DNA of 22,247 nt from Bdellovibrionaceae bacterium UBA2351. Its GTDB lineage: Bacteria > Bdellovibrionota > Bdellovibrionia > Bdellovibrionales > Bdellovibrionaceae. Location of the stretch: positions 183 through 22,429 of the forward strand of contig DDTZ01000057.1 of the NCBI GenBank assembly GCA_002344565.1, read 5' to 3'. Both the position numbers and the translations under genes were made by a program. The notes under the pieces were generated by a model. The model was given only the letters and a program-made list of their open reading frames with translations. It searched no databases and was not told the DNA's origin. This document shows, piece by piece, positions 15,406 to 22,247 of the stretch (positions within the stretch are counted from its first letter, which is position 1; every line of letters begins with the position of its first letter).

Positions 15406-15433
15406 ATTGTATCAAATCAATACGCTTTCACAA
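15406..15433 (-). promoter_or_regulatory. Promoter of the coiled-coil gene, leaderless type
   Basis: Reading the minus strand, TTGTGA (15428-15433) and TACAAT (15406-15411) are 16 bp apart, a good sigma-70 match. The expected transcription start, 7 nt after the -10 box, falls at about 15399, on the ATG at 15398-15400. No ribosome binding site would then be in the mRNA. Confidence 0.5.
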
Positions 15434-15493
15434 TCCAAGGTCCTAAAACTAGACCAACGTCACATCTCAGGATGTCAGTCGTGATAACTGGAC

Positions 15494-15521
15494 TAAAGAG
15501 GTCGGTCTGCTGGACCGAAGA
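15494..15521 (+). promoter_or_regulatory. Possible FliA-like promoter before the 15528 gene
   Basis: TAAAGAGG (15494-15501) and ACCGAAGA (15514-15521), 12 bp apart, partly match the sigma-28 consensus TAAAGTTT-N11-GCCGATAA. The second box ends 6 nt before the ATG. A small stem CGGTC-TGCTG-GACCG (15503-15517) overlaps it. The match is imperfect and this is a weak call. Confidence 0.2.
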
Positions 15522-15527
15522 ATAAGT

Positions 15528-16097
15528 ATGAGTCAATTTAAGCTCGCCTTTTCGCCAGAGAACGAAACAAAACGCATTTTTGAAATGGGCATTGATCCGA
15601 GTGATTTCGGCAAACCAGATCAGTTGCGCTACAAGATTTTAGTCATGGTAATGGAAGAGCATTATGAGGAAGCTATCGAGGCACTGCGCGTATTCTTTCA
15701 AACCGAAAGTGTTTTCCCGACGTTTAATCAGCGAGTAGAGCGCTATATTAACCATTGCATCGATTTAATATACGCGATCAAAGCTAAACGTAATTTTCCG
15801 GGTATTAGTCAGTTAACTCGTGCTAAGCAACAGGAGCTGCGTGACCGATTTAAGGATCACTTTAACGAGTTGATTTTTATGCTTAGAAAAATAGAAAAGG
15901 TTGAGCGGGATTTAGAGTTAGAGGATGCTCGGAGTACAATATATGTAGTTCGTGCTTTGTGGGTTGCGGCCTTAACGCTCTTAGTGACTTGGTTTGCTAT
16001 TGAAATTTACCGCGGTTTAGCAGTTACGAGCTTTGTTGTTCTCGAGGAGACATTTACCAAGTGGGTAGATGCCGCCCTCGACTTTATGAAAATCTAA
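15528..16097 (+). CDS. Tail-anchored-like membrane protein, unknown function
   Basis: I do not recognise this 189-residue protein. Residues 1-140 are soluble and mostly helical and charged, with a possible TPR-like helical hairpin (MEEHYEEAIEALRVFFQTE) and an ELRDRFKDHFNELIFMLRKIEKVERDLEL helix in two adjoining parts. One clear membrane segment follows, about 143-167 (VVRALWVAALTLLVTWFAIEI), and then a short tail of about 20 residues. There is no signal peptide, so the bulk is probably cytoplasmic with a C-terminal anchor. No good ribosome binding site precedes the ATG. It is divergent from the coiled-coil gene and convergent with the VKOR-DsbA gene, whose stop codon lies 1 nt away. Confidence 0.75.
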   Translation: MSQFKLAFSPENETKRIFEMGIDPSDFGKPDQLRYKILVMVMEEHYEEAIEALRVFFQTESVFPTFNQRVERYINHCIDLIYAIKAKRNFPGISQLTRAKQQELRDRFKDHFNELIFMLRKIEKVERDLELEDARSTIYVVRALWVAALTLLVTWFAIEIYRGLAVTSFVVLEETFTKWVDAALDFMKI

Positions 16098-16098
16098 A

Positions 16099-17283
16099 CT
16101 ATTTGATAGTTGAGTAGAGCGCCTTTAAAACCATAAAGTTTTGGCCGCCATCTAATTTTTTACCATTTACAAATATGGTTGGTGTGCCAGTAATTTTAGC
16201 GTCTTCGCCTTCTTTGGCTGCCGTTTTTACCCAGTTCATAGCCTCTTCAGTGCCCATACATTCTTTCATTTGGGCGCACCGAGATTCATCTAGGCTGCAA
16301 ATCTTTTTATCCACTTCATCATTGTTGGAAACACCATGAAAGAATTCTTGGTTTTCAAAAATATAGTCGTGGTATTTGAAACCTTCTTTGTATAATTTCT
16401 CGGCGCAATAAGAAGCAAATGAAAGGCGACAGCGAACACCGTCTCCACCGCCTTGTAGCCCAGGACTAGTGTTGCACGTGCCATCAAGTGGATACGGCTT
16501 GAAAACAATTTTAGCATTTGTGTAGGTGTTAACGAATGTCTTAAGAGGACCGTTGGCGTGTTTGCAATGTGGGCAAAGGTAGTCTGCAAATTCAACGATT
16601 ACAAATTTAGAATCTTCAGGGCCTTTCGTTAGTCCGCGGCCTAAATCGAAGTTGACCGGCTCTTTTGTTTTCCATGCTTGAATGCTGTCCGAGATGTACA
16701 GCTCAAGACGGTCACTAGCGAAGCGTTTATTTATATTCCAATTAACGAAAAGCCCCAACAGTGGAATCGCTGCTAAAATCCACAAAGTACCCTTGTTTTC
16801 TGTGAACAAGTAGGGGATTACAGAACCAAGGCTTTGGCCTTTCTCTTTTGTAAGGTGAAGACAAACGAAGGTAATCAAAGAAAGGGCGTAGGCGCCCATA
16901 CAGAATGGACAGTAGGAATTTAGGAACAGCAATGAAATCACGCCCATGACAACCGAGACACCCAAAGTGAAGGCAGAGAGTAGGTAGCCGAAATAGAATG
17001 CGCGACGGCTTTCTGTTGAGGTAAGGAAAAAGTTAATCAACAAGATCAGTAGTCCAGCGTTTGTAAAAGCGCCTAGCATCGCTATGGGAACGCCAAATAA
17101 ATCAGCAAATTGGCTCGTAGAGGCCACGTCGCAATTAAATTTTTCGTTTATGTTACAAGCGTTGGACGAGTCGATACCAAACTTCAGGCTATAGTACTTG
17201 AAAGATAGGTAGATGTGTAATCCGATGGCTGTTAAAGTTGATAAAAACGCGACGTAAATTAATTTTTTGCTTTTTGTTTCCAT
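16099..17283 (-). CDS. VKOR-DsbA fusion protein (periplasmic disulfide formation)
   Basis: This 394-residue protein joins an integral-membrane vitamin K epoxide reductase domain to a thioredoxin-fold DsbA-like domain, so one chain could both oxidise substrates and pass electrons to quinone. The VKOR part (about 1-145) has the loop cysteines C43 and C51, the STSQFADLFGVPIA motif and the active site CPFC at 125-128. One more membrane helix (about 166-181) leads to the periplasmic domain. This has CPHC at 237-240 in FADYLCPHCKHANGPL and the cis-proline loop GTPTIFVNGKKL near the end. Extra cysteines occur in GTCNTSP, VRCRLSF, SYCAEK and KICSL...CAQMKECM. It replaces the DsbA/DsbB pair in function. 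LptD in the same window carries cysteines that such a system could pair. The start is the ATG at 17283, with only a weak AAGAA before it. Confidence 0.93.
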   Translation of the reverse strand: METKSKKLIYVAFLSTLTAIGLHIYLSFKYYSLKFGIDSSNACNINEKFNCDVASTSQFADLFGVPIAMLGAFTNAGLLILLINFFLTSTESRRAFYFGYLLSAFTLGVSVVMGVISLLFLNSYCPFCMGAYALSLITFVCLHLTKEKGQSLGSVIPYLFTENKGTLWILAAIPLLGLFVNWNINKRFASDRLELYISDSIQAWKTKEPVNFDLGRGLTKGPEDSKFVIVEFADYLCPHCKHANGPLKTFVNTYTNAKIVFKPYPLDGTCNTSPGLQGGGDGVRCRLSFASYCAEKLYKEGFKYHDYIFENQEFFHGVSNNDEVDKKICSLDESRCAQMKECMGTEEAMNWVKTAAKEGEDAKITGTPTIFVNGKKLDGGQNFMVLKALYSTIK

Positions 17284-17353
17284 TTCTTAATGAGACCATA
17301 AAACAGTGCTGAGGTGAAATTATTTTTAGTACTCATTTTCTTGGAGAAGTATA

Positions 17354-18943
17354 GTGACAGGGAGCGGCGATAGGGTTCAGATAAAAAGGGACCTTTATCA
17401 ATATGTTCTGAATCAAGTGAACCTGCGCTCGGGAAGTCCACGGTCGGAAATCAATAAGTACAAAAAGACCTACGACTCTTTAAATCATCGTTCGTGGAAA
17501 ATCTCTCACCGAGACGAGTTATTTAAGGCCATTCGCAAAAGTAAACTGATTTTTATGGGGGATTTTCATTCTCTGCATCAGTCGCAGCGGTCGCATATGC
17601 GCATCCTTAAAAATATTCAGTTAAAAACCTTTCGGATTGCGGTCGAGTGCATAGCTTTTCAGCATCAAAAGTATGTGGATCAGTATTTGGCTGATCAAAT
17701 CGCTGAGGACGAGTTTTTAAAAAAAGTTGCTTGGAAGAAAACGTGGGGGTTTCCTTGGGAAAACTACCAGGAAATTTTTCGCTGGGCGAAACAAAACAAG
17801 GTCCCGGTTATAGCTTTAAACCATGTGAAACATCGAACATTAAAGGATTCGATGAAAAAACGTGATGTGGTGGCTAATCAGATACTGAAGAGCGAGCTTC
17901 AGAAATCGCCAAGCCCCATTTTTGTAATATACGGGGAGTCTCATTTAGCATCGCCAACTCTTATGAAAGGTTTGGACAAAGAGGGCGTTAAGTATCTTAA
18001 GATTTTTCAAAATATCGATGAAATCTATTTTGAATTGATGGATCTAAATAAAGAAGATGATGTCGATGTAGTTAAGTTTAACAAAAAAGAATACAGTATA
18101 ATGAACGTTCCCCCATGGGTGAAGTGGCAATCGCACTTGATGTATTTGGAAAACAAATACGATCATGAAATCGAGAACGAATCTCTCGATTTTACTGACT
18201 ACATCGATCAATATATAAAACTTATCGCTCAAGAGCTAAGAATCAGTATTAGCTCGACTCATTTAAGTGTGTATTCGTCGTTTGATTTTTCGTTTCTAAA
18301 GAAACTGCAGCAAAACACAACGCGAGACGAGTTCAACTTCTATAAACTTCTCATTGAAGAAGAACGAACATTCTATATTCCGCGATTAGGCTTGGGGTAC
18401 TTGGGGCGCTCGACTATAAATCAAGCGTCGTCGCTGGCGATGCAGTATGTATATTTTCAATTAAATAAGATAAAAGACATTAAGTTTTCTCTACCGGATC
18501 ATTTTTTAAGTTTAATTTGGCTTGAGGCTGTTAGTTATTTCGGGACTAAACTTATAAATCCAAAACGTAAAACAGAAACGATAACTGATATTAAAAAGCG
18601 TATTCTTGATTCAGATACTAAGGAAATTAAAAAGGAACCGTTAAAACTAGCGTTATTCCAGAAAACAAAAGAAATCATGATTTTGTCAGGTCGTCCTGTT
18701 TTGAAAAATAGAATGGAAGTTAAACGAAACTCAAGTTACATTCGATGTGCTAATTTGCTTGGATCCTTATTGGGCGAAAAAATATACAAAGGTTACAAAA
18801 GTAAGTTTTTAACTCTAGATTTCGTTTTGTCGTTAGTTAAGAAAAAAATAGGAACCCAATCATTTGATTTGTTTTATTATGAAATGCTCGAGGTTATCGA
18901 AAATTTGCCGGAAACATTCCAAAGCAAAATAGATCGTTTATAG
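17354..18943 (+). CDS. ChaN-family protein with a large unassigned C-terminal half
   Basis: The N-terminal half (about 55-235) resembles the ChaN (haem-binding uptake) fold: LIFMGDFHSLHQSQ (GDFH at 69-72), AVECIAFQHQKYVDQYL (E98), WGFPWENYQEIF (131-142), PVIALN and IYGESHLASP (GESH at 194-197). E. coli ChaN is a lipoprotein of about 290 residues; here there is no signal peptide or lipobox and the chain is 529 residues, so it is probably cytoplasmic. Residues 240-529 are helical and charged (KLIAQELRISISS, LGLGYLGRSTINQASSLAMQ, KRILDSDTKEIKKEPLKLA), and I recognise no domain there. The GTG start has GGAG 7 nt upstream, and no nearer start fits. It is divergent from the VKOR-DsbA gene. Haem binding is not demonstrated by the sequence. 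Confidence 0.75.
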   Translation: MTGSGDRVQIKRDLYQYVLNQVNLRSGSPRSEINKYKKTYDSLNHRSWKISHRDELFKAIRKSKLIFMGDFHSLHQSQRSHMRILKNIQLKTFRIAVECIAFQHQKYVDQYLADQIAEDEFLKKVAWKKTWGFPWENYQEIFRWAKQNKVPVIALNHVKHRTLKDSMKKRDVVANQILKSELQKSPSPIFVIYGESHLASPTLMKGLDKEGVKYLKIFQNIDEIYFELMDLNKEDDVDVVKFNKKEYSIMNVPPWVKWQSHLMYLENKYDHEIENESLDFTDYIDQYIKLIAQELRISISSTHLSVYSSFDFSFLKKLQQNTTRDEFNFYKLLIEEERTFYIPRLGLGYLGRSTINQASSLAMQYVYFQLNKIKDIKFSLPDHFLSLIWLEAVSYFGTKLINPKRKTETITDIKKRILDSDTKEIKKEPLKLALFQKTKEIMILSGRPVLKNRMEVKRNSSYIRCANLLGSLLGEKIYKGYKSKFLTLDFVLSLVKKKIGTQSFDLFYYEMLEVIENLPETFQSKIDRL

Positions 18944-19057
18944 GTTGTATAGAAAATTACTATATTTAACTGCACGGGCTAAAAAGTCTAGGATGTTCTA
19001 ATCCTATGGACGCCTTTCCAAAAACTTTTTAACCTATGTCCGAGGGGATGCACGGAT

Positions 19058-20392
19058 ATGAAAGTTCTTATTGTTGAAGATGAAATTGATGTCGCTGATC
19101 TTCTACAGATTTTTATTTCACTGGAGTTTCCAGAGGCCGAGATCACCATAGCTACAGATGGGCAGATGGCTTTGGAAAAATTGAGTGTTCTGCGTTCTGT
19201 TGATTTTATTTTCTCTGATTTTAATATGCCAAAAAAAAATGGCGGGGACCTGTACCTAGAAGTGCGCAAGCAGTTTCCCAAATTACCATTTATTTTAGTA
19301 ACCTCCGAAGATCCTAAAAAACATAAGCAGTTTCTTGGGGCTAATGATTTCTATCATATTGACAAGCCATTCTCTGATAAAGATATCAACAATCGAATTG
19401 TGCAAATTCAGGCGGGTGTTAAGCCGGCGGTAAACAAATCGCGCGATTTTGTGCCTATAGATGTGCGGACCCTGCAGCGGTTATTTAAAATCAATACGGC
19501 TGTATATTTAAAAATTTCTGCCGAAAAATTTGTAAAGGTACTGCACGCGGGAACTGAGTTTAATCAGAACGAGGTGCAGCGTTTTTCAGATAAAGCGATT
19601 GATGAGTTGTATATCGAAAAAATCGAATTTGAGAACTTTATCAAAGATTATCGAAAGAATGTGTTTGCGCGTTTAGCTTGGGAGAAGGTCAAAACGGAAG
19701 AAAAATTTGATATTTTAGCCGATGATGTGGCGTTAATTGGAAAAGCATCTCGGATTTTTGGATGGTCTCCGGCAGTGGTTGAGTTAGCCCAAGAAAATAT
19801 TTCGAATGTAATTAATTTAGTAAAGTCAGAGCCAAATTTTTCAAAATTGGCCGATATGCTTAAAAATGACAAAAATAAAAAACTAGCGTCGCACACAATA
19901 TTGCTTACGTTCATGTTAACCGAACTTGCGACACGAATGAATTGGGCGTCTCAAGGTACAATTGAGAAACTTACTTTCGCCGCGATTTTGCATGATATTG
20001 AGTTGGATGATGATTTGTTTGCGGAAAAACAGACGCTGATGATGCATGATGAAATTTTAGCGCTGAAAGAGACGGATCCTAATAGTAAATTATTATTGCA
20101 CCCTCTGGATGCGTCTCAGTTAACTTTGAACTGGCCAATGTGTCCAAGCGATGTGGACGTGATTATCCGTCAACATCATGAGCGTCCCGATGGGCGAGGT
20201 TTTCCTTTGGGGCTAGCCCCGTTTAAAATTTCCCCACTGAGTGCAGCGTTTATCATGTGTGAAGATATAATTTATAAGTGTATGATCGATAGCGATGCTG
20301 ACTTAAAAAACTATTTTGTAAATCTGAAAGAATATTACTCAAGGGAGCCTTTTAAAAGTATCTATCCGAAGCTATTAGATATATTCCTGTAA
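19058..20392 (+). CDS. Response regulator with degenerate HD-GYP output domain
   Basis: This is a probable two-component output protein for cyclic-di-GMP turnover or sensing. It has 444 residues. The receiver domain (1-115) has the acidic pair E7/D8, the phosphoacceptor D54 (SDFNMPKKNG), T82 and K103 (IDKPF), so phosphorylation is likely. A linker domain (about 130-200) has the pattern FVPIDVRTLQRLF...YLKISAEKFVKVLHAG...LYIEKIEFENFI. The HD-GYP-like domain (about 275-440) has H279, H312-D313 in LHDIEL, H348, and HHERPDGRGFP (373-383). The metal-ligand histidines are present, but HDIG reads HDIE and GYP reads GFP, so activity is uncertain. CGAGGGG lies 10 nt before the ATG. No histidine kinase is adjacent. 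Confidence 0.88.
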   Translation: MKVLIVEDEIDVADLLQIFISLEFPEAEITIATDGQMALEKLSVLRSVDFIFSDFNMPKKNGGDLYLEVRKQFPKLPFILVTSEDPKKHKQFLGANDFYHIDKPFSDKDINNRIVQIQAGVKPAVNKSRDFVPIDVRTLQRLFKINTAVYLKISAEKFVKVLHAGTEFNQNEVQRFSDKAIDELYIEKIEFENFIKDYRKNVFARLAWEKVKTEEKFDILADDVALIGKASRIFGWSPAVVELAQENISNVINLVKSEPNFSKLADMLKNDKNKKLASHTILLTFMLTELATRMNWASQGTIEKLTFAAILHDIELDDDLFAEKQTLMMHDEILALKETDPNSKLLLHPLDASQLTLNWPMCPSDVDVIIRQHHERPDGRGFPLGLAPFKISPLSAAFIMCEDIIYKCMIDSDADLKNYFVNLKEYYSREPFKSIYPKLLDIFL

Positions 20393-20465
20393 TTCAAAAA
20401 TAGTGTCGTTTTTTTAGACAATTTCAGGACCCGACCCATTTTGATTTTTTTACTTCACTTTTCTT

Positions 20466-20486
20466 TAGTCTAGCCGATCTAGTCTA
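20466..20486 (+). promoter_or_regulatory. Tandem TAGTCTA repeat just before the 20488 gene
   Basis: TAGTCTA occurs at 20466-20472 and again at 20480-20486, separated by GCCGATC, giving a 14-bp period. The second copy ends 1 nt before the ATG, so no Shine-Dalgarno sequence is present. It could be an operator or part of an unusual promoter. Confidence 0.35.
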
Positions 20487-20487
20487 T

Positions 20488-21168
20488 ATGCGAGTTTCAA
20501 TTAGTATTTTAAGTCAAGTGTGTTTGTTGATTCTGCTTGGTCTGACTATCGTCTATTTCAAGTCTGAAATTTACTTCGATCGGCAGCAGCTCCTAGCCGA
20601 TATGCCGAAAGATAACTCTGAATTACTGGAAGAAAAGGAATTTGAATTACGCGTGGTGAAATCCCAGCTGGAAGGTGTGAAATCAGAGACCTTGGCAGTG
20701 TTAGAAAAAGAAAGCACGTTGCCTGCAAATAGTTTAGCGCTACAAAATTTAAGATCACAACTTCGTAGTCCAGCTTCGATTCCGCAGCTTGATATGAGTC
20801 TTTTGGAGGCTGAAAAAATCAAGAAAGCATTTCGTAGTAAAAACTATTTTGAAGTTACCGAGATGGCTGAAGAATTTTTGGATAAAAACTCTCAGAGTGT
20901 AATGGTTCCCGAAGTTTCATTTTTTGCAAGTGAATCGTATTTTCTAAATAAGCAGTATGATAAAGCTATTTCTTCGATTGAAAAAATGACCAATCAGTTT
21001 CCTGATCACATCATGACGGGTTATGCTTTACTGCGCTTAGGTCAAATCAGTGAAAAAGCGGATCAGGTCGAAGAGGCCGTTTCCATTTACAAAATTATTA
21101 AATCTCAATTTAAAGACAAAGGCTTGGTCGACGAGGCTTCCTTAAGAATCGCTCGTATCGAAGAATAA
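20488..21168 (+). CDS. Membrane-anchored coiled-coil/TPR protein
   Basis: This is a 226-residue protein of unknown role. A membrane segment (about 10-23, CLLILLGLTIVYF) works as a signal anchor with the rest in the periplasm. Residues 38-70 are a coiled coil (SELLEEKEFELRVVKSQLEG). From about 105 there are TPR-type helix pairs: IKKAFRSKNYFEVTEMAEEFLDKN, SFFASESYFLNKQYDKAISSIEKM..FP, and GYALLRLGQISEKADQVEEAVSIYKII..F, each given here only by its key parts. This resembles the TPR half of YbgF/CpoB-like envelope proteins, but the N-terminal anchor differs. The ATG has no ribosome binding site. The next gene starts 9 nt after the stop, so they are probably co-transcribed. Confidence 0.75.
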   Translation: MRVSISILSQVCLLILLGLTIVYFKSEIYFDRQQLLADMPKDNSELLEEKEFELRVVKSQLEGVKSETLAVLEKESTLPANSLALQNLRSQLRSPASIPQLDMSLLEAEKIKKAFRSKNYFEVTEMAEEFLDKNSQSVMVPEVSFFASESYFLNKQYDKAISSIEKMTNQFPDHIMTGYALLRLGQISEKADQVEEAVSIYKIIKSQFKDKGLVDEASLRIARIEE

Positions 21169-21177
21169 GTAGAGAGT

Positions 21178-21876
21178 ATGATGAATGCGCGGCTAGGGAT
21201 TATCACATTATTACTGAGTCAGATACTGCTGGCATATGTCGAGTTTCCAAAGGACTGCCTCACGGCAGCTGATTCGGTTTGTCACTTCGGTACTGTGAAA
21301 AAAAATTCCACCTATGAACAAGATGGGTTACGTGTCTATCTTGGTAAAGAGACCCTTCTGAAGAAAGAAAACGGGGTTATCGAGTGGGTATACGGACCGG
21401 TTTTGTTTGAAGTGGAATCGAAAAGCATAGTTTCATTTAAGAAAAGTACTATCACCTTGCAAAAGGGAGCGTACCTATTTTTTGGGTCTGAATCCTCGCT
21501 TAAGGTAGATGTGTTAGATGGTAATTTTAAACTAGGAAAATTTCAAGTTACGGAAGGTTTTCAAGCAACCTTTGTGGGTTCGGAAGGTAAAATTTCACTC
21601 GAACCATTGCAGGCTATCGATTTAAAAGAACACCTTGTTCGCTATGTAAATGTGAAAAATTTAAATAAGTTGCAGGCGAAAGAGTATATAGAGGAATTTG
21701 GTCCTAAACACAAAAACTATGTTGCCTGGGTAGAAGAGTTAAATAAAAATTTAATTAAGCGCTCTATTGCTCATGACCAGCGTGTTTTGGAGTTGGAGCG
21801 AGATGCTAAGGAGCGCGCCCGAGTCGCACAAGAAAAGCGAAAAATGGATTTCTTCAATAAGGTTTTCGAGAGGTAG
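21178..21876 (+). CDS. Secreted FecR-like protein with C-terminal helix, unknown function
   Basis: This is a 232-residue protein. The N-terminal signal peptide, about MMNARLGIITLLLSQILLAY, suggests export. The mature part has two early cysteines (DCLTAADSVC, about 27-35) that could pair, then a beta-rich stretch, VLFEVESKSIVSFKKSTITLQKGAYLFF and DVLDGNFKLGKFQVTEGFQATFVGS in two blocks. This beta-rich stretch recalls the FecR/LysM-associated beta domain, a weak match. From about 185 it becomes a long charged helix (HDQRVLELERDAKERARVAQEKRKMDFF). AGAGAG lies 1-4 nt before the two adjacent ATG codons, favouring the second at 21181. It follows the TPR gene after 9 nt and is probably part of the same envelope unit. 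Confidence 0.65.
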   Translation: MMNARLGIITLLLSQILLAYVEFPKDCLTAADSVCHFGTVKKNSTYEQDGLRVYLGKETLLKKENGVIEWVYGPVLFEVESKSIVSFKKSTITLQKGAYLFFGSESSLKVDVLDGNFKLGKFQVTEGFQATFVGSEGKISLEPLQAIDLKEHLVRYVNVKNLNKLQAKEYIEEFGPKHKNYVAWVEELNKNLIKRSIAHDQRVLELERDAKERARVAQEKRKMDFFNKVFER

Positions 21877-21996
21877 CTCGCTAAACGTCGATCCTTATGA
21901 TACAGACCAAAGCCTTATTTTCTTAAAATACCAAGAATTGGATCATAAAAACTGAGGGACTCCTTTAAAATGGAAGGTATATCCAGGAGGGATATA

Positions 21997-22247
21997 ATGG
22001 CCATTTCACGATCCGATCGAGCGAATGAAACCAGTAGACTTTCAGACCTCAAGGACGAATATGATTCGCGCGAGACTGCAAATCTAAAAAAGAAAAATGC
22101 AGAGATTAAACGCAATCAAAAGAAACATCAGGAAGAGTTGCAAGAGACTCGTTCGAGTTATGAAAATAAAATCAATGACATGCAGTCTAAGTTTTATGAA
22201 CGGTTAACTGATCGTGACCGTAACCATCAGAAGCAAATTGAAGACGT
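21997..22247 (+). CDS. Coiled-coil protein, 3' truncated
   Basis: The frame is open from the ATG at 21997 to the right edge, giving 83 full codons. AGGAGG at 21985-21990, 6 nt before the ATG, is the best ribosome binding site in the window and settles the start over an in-frame ATG at 21970. The visible part (MAISRSDRANETSRLSDLKD... to ...RNHQKQIED) is very polar, rich in Lys, Glu, Gln, Asn and Arg, with almost no hydrophobic residues and a continuous helix. I do not recognise a family, and no signal peptide is seen. The strong translation signal suggests an abundant protein. The 120 bp before it hold no gene; a long-range inverted repeat TTATGAT/ATCATAA there is probably coincidental. Confidence 0.75.
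   Translation, partial: MAISRSDRANETSRLSDLKDEYDSRETANLKKKNAEIKRNQKKHQEELQETRSSYENKINDMQSKFYERLTDRDRNHQKQIED

Noticed and set aside
16097..16111. Hairpin AACTAT-TTG-ATAGTT as a terminator between convergent genes
   Set aside because: A short AT-only stem with no T run on either strand; too weak to call.
18944..19057. Small RNA or riboswitch ahead of the response regulator
   Set aside because: Only a short TAGGAT/ATCCTA stem is visible, with no T run and no recognisable conserved core.
20393..20430. Terminator after the response regulator gene
   Set aside because: The T7 run is in the loop (TGTC-GTTTTTTTA-GACA) rather than after the stem, and the stem is only 4 bp.
1..22247. CRISPR array, tRNA, rRNA, insertion sequence or prophage
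   Set aside because: I looked for regularly spaced repeats, cloverleaf-like sequence in the gaps, and transposase, integrase or phage structural genes on both strands, and saw none.

Overview
The window looks like chromosomal DNA from a predatory Bdellovibrio-type bacterium (Bdellovibrionota, probably Pseudobdellovibrionaceae). This placement is inferred from gene content, the moderately AT-rich base composition and the many lineage-type hypothetical envelope and coiled-coil proteins. I could not run a similarity search. Nearly all of the DNA is coding, and I see no insertion sequence, prophage, CRISPR array, rRNA or tRNA.

Left part (1-5430). The window opens inside a multi-pass membrane protein resembling the N-terminal domain of PuuD. 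A shared bidirectional terminator separates it from trhO on the minus strand (tRNA U34 hydroxylase with a rhodanese domain). Divergent from trhO is prfC (peptide release factor 3). A 394-bp gene-free stretch follows, filled by a nested long inverted repeat of about 247 bp. Next comes an ABC-2 type exporter pair of the YadG/YadH type, then a second, shorter GC-rich inverted-repeat element.

Central part (5431-11265). This is a compact co-oriented translation and secretion cluster: ffh, rpsP, khpA, rimM, trmD, a second SPOUT-fold RNA methyltransferase, rplS, rnhB, yraN and a small secreted glycine-rich protein. The genes serve protein targeting, ribosome assembly and maturation, tRNA m1G37 methylation and RNA/DNA hybrid removal. 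Terminator-like hairpins follow ffh, rpsP and khpA. From rimM onward the genes overlap or nearly abut, with several 11-nt stop/start overlaps that suggest translational coupling.

Right part (11320-22247). A large lptD (LPS transport outer-membrane beta-barrel) lies on the minus strand. Its signal peptide is split by a run of nine T residues: as written, the start codon and the body of the gene are in different frames. This is the most notable finding of the window; it could be a phase-variable or slippage-corrected gene, or a homopolymer sequencing error. Next come a STAS-domain protein, a long coiled-coil protein whose promoter seems to place transcription start at the ATG, a small C-terminally anchored protein, a VKOR-DsbA fusion for periplasmic disulfide formation, a ChaN-like protein with a large unassigned C-terminal half, and a response regulator with a degenerate HD-GYP output domain. 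The window closes with a run of membrane-anchored, secreted or coiled-coil proteins of unknown function, the last cut by the window edge.
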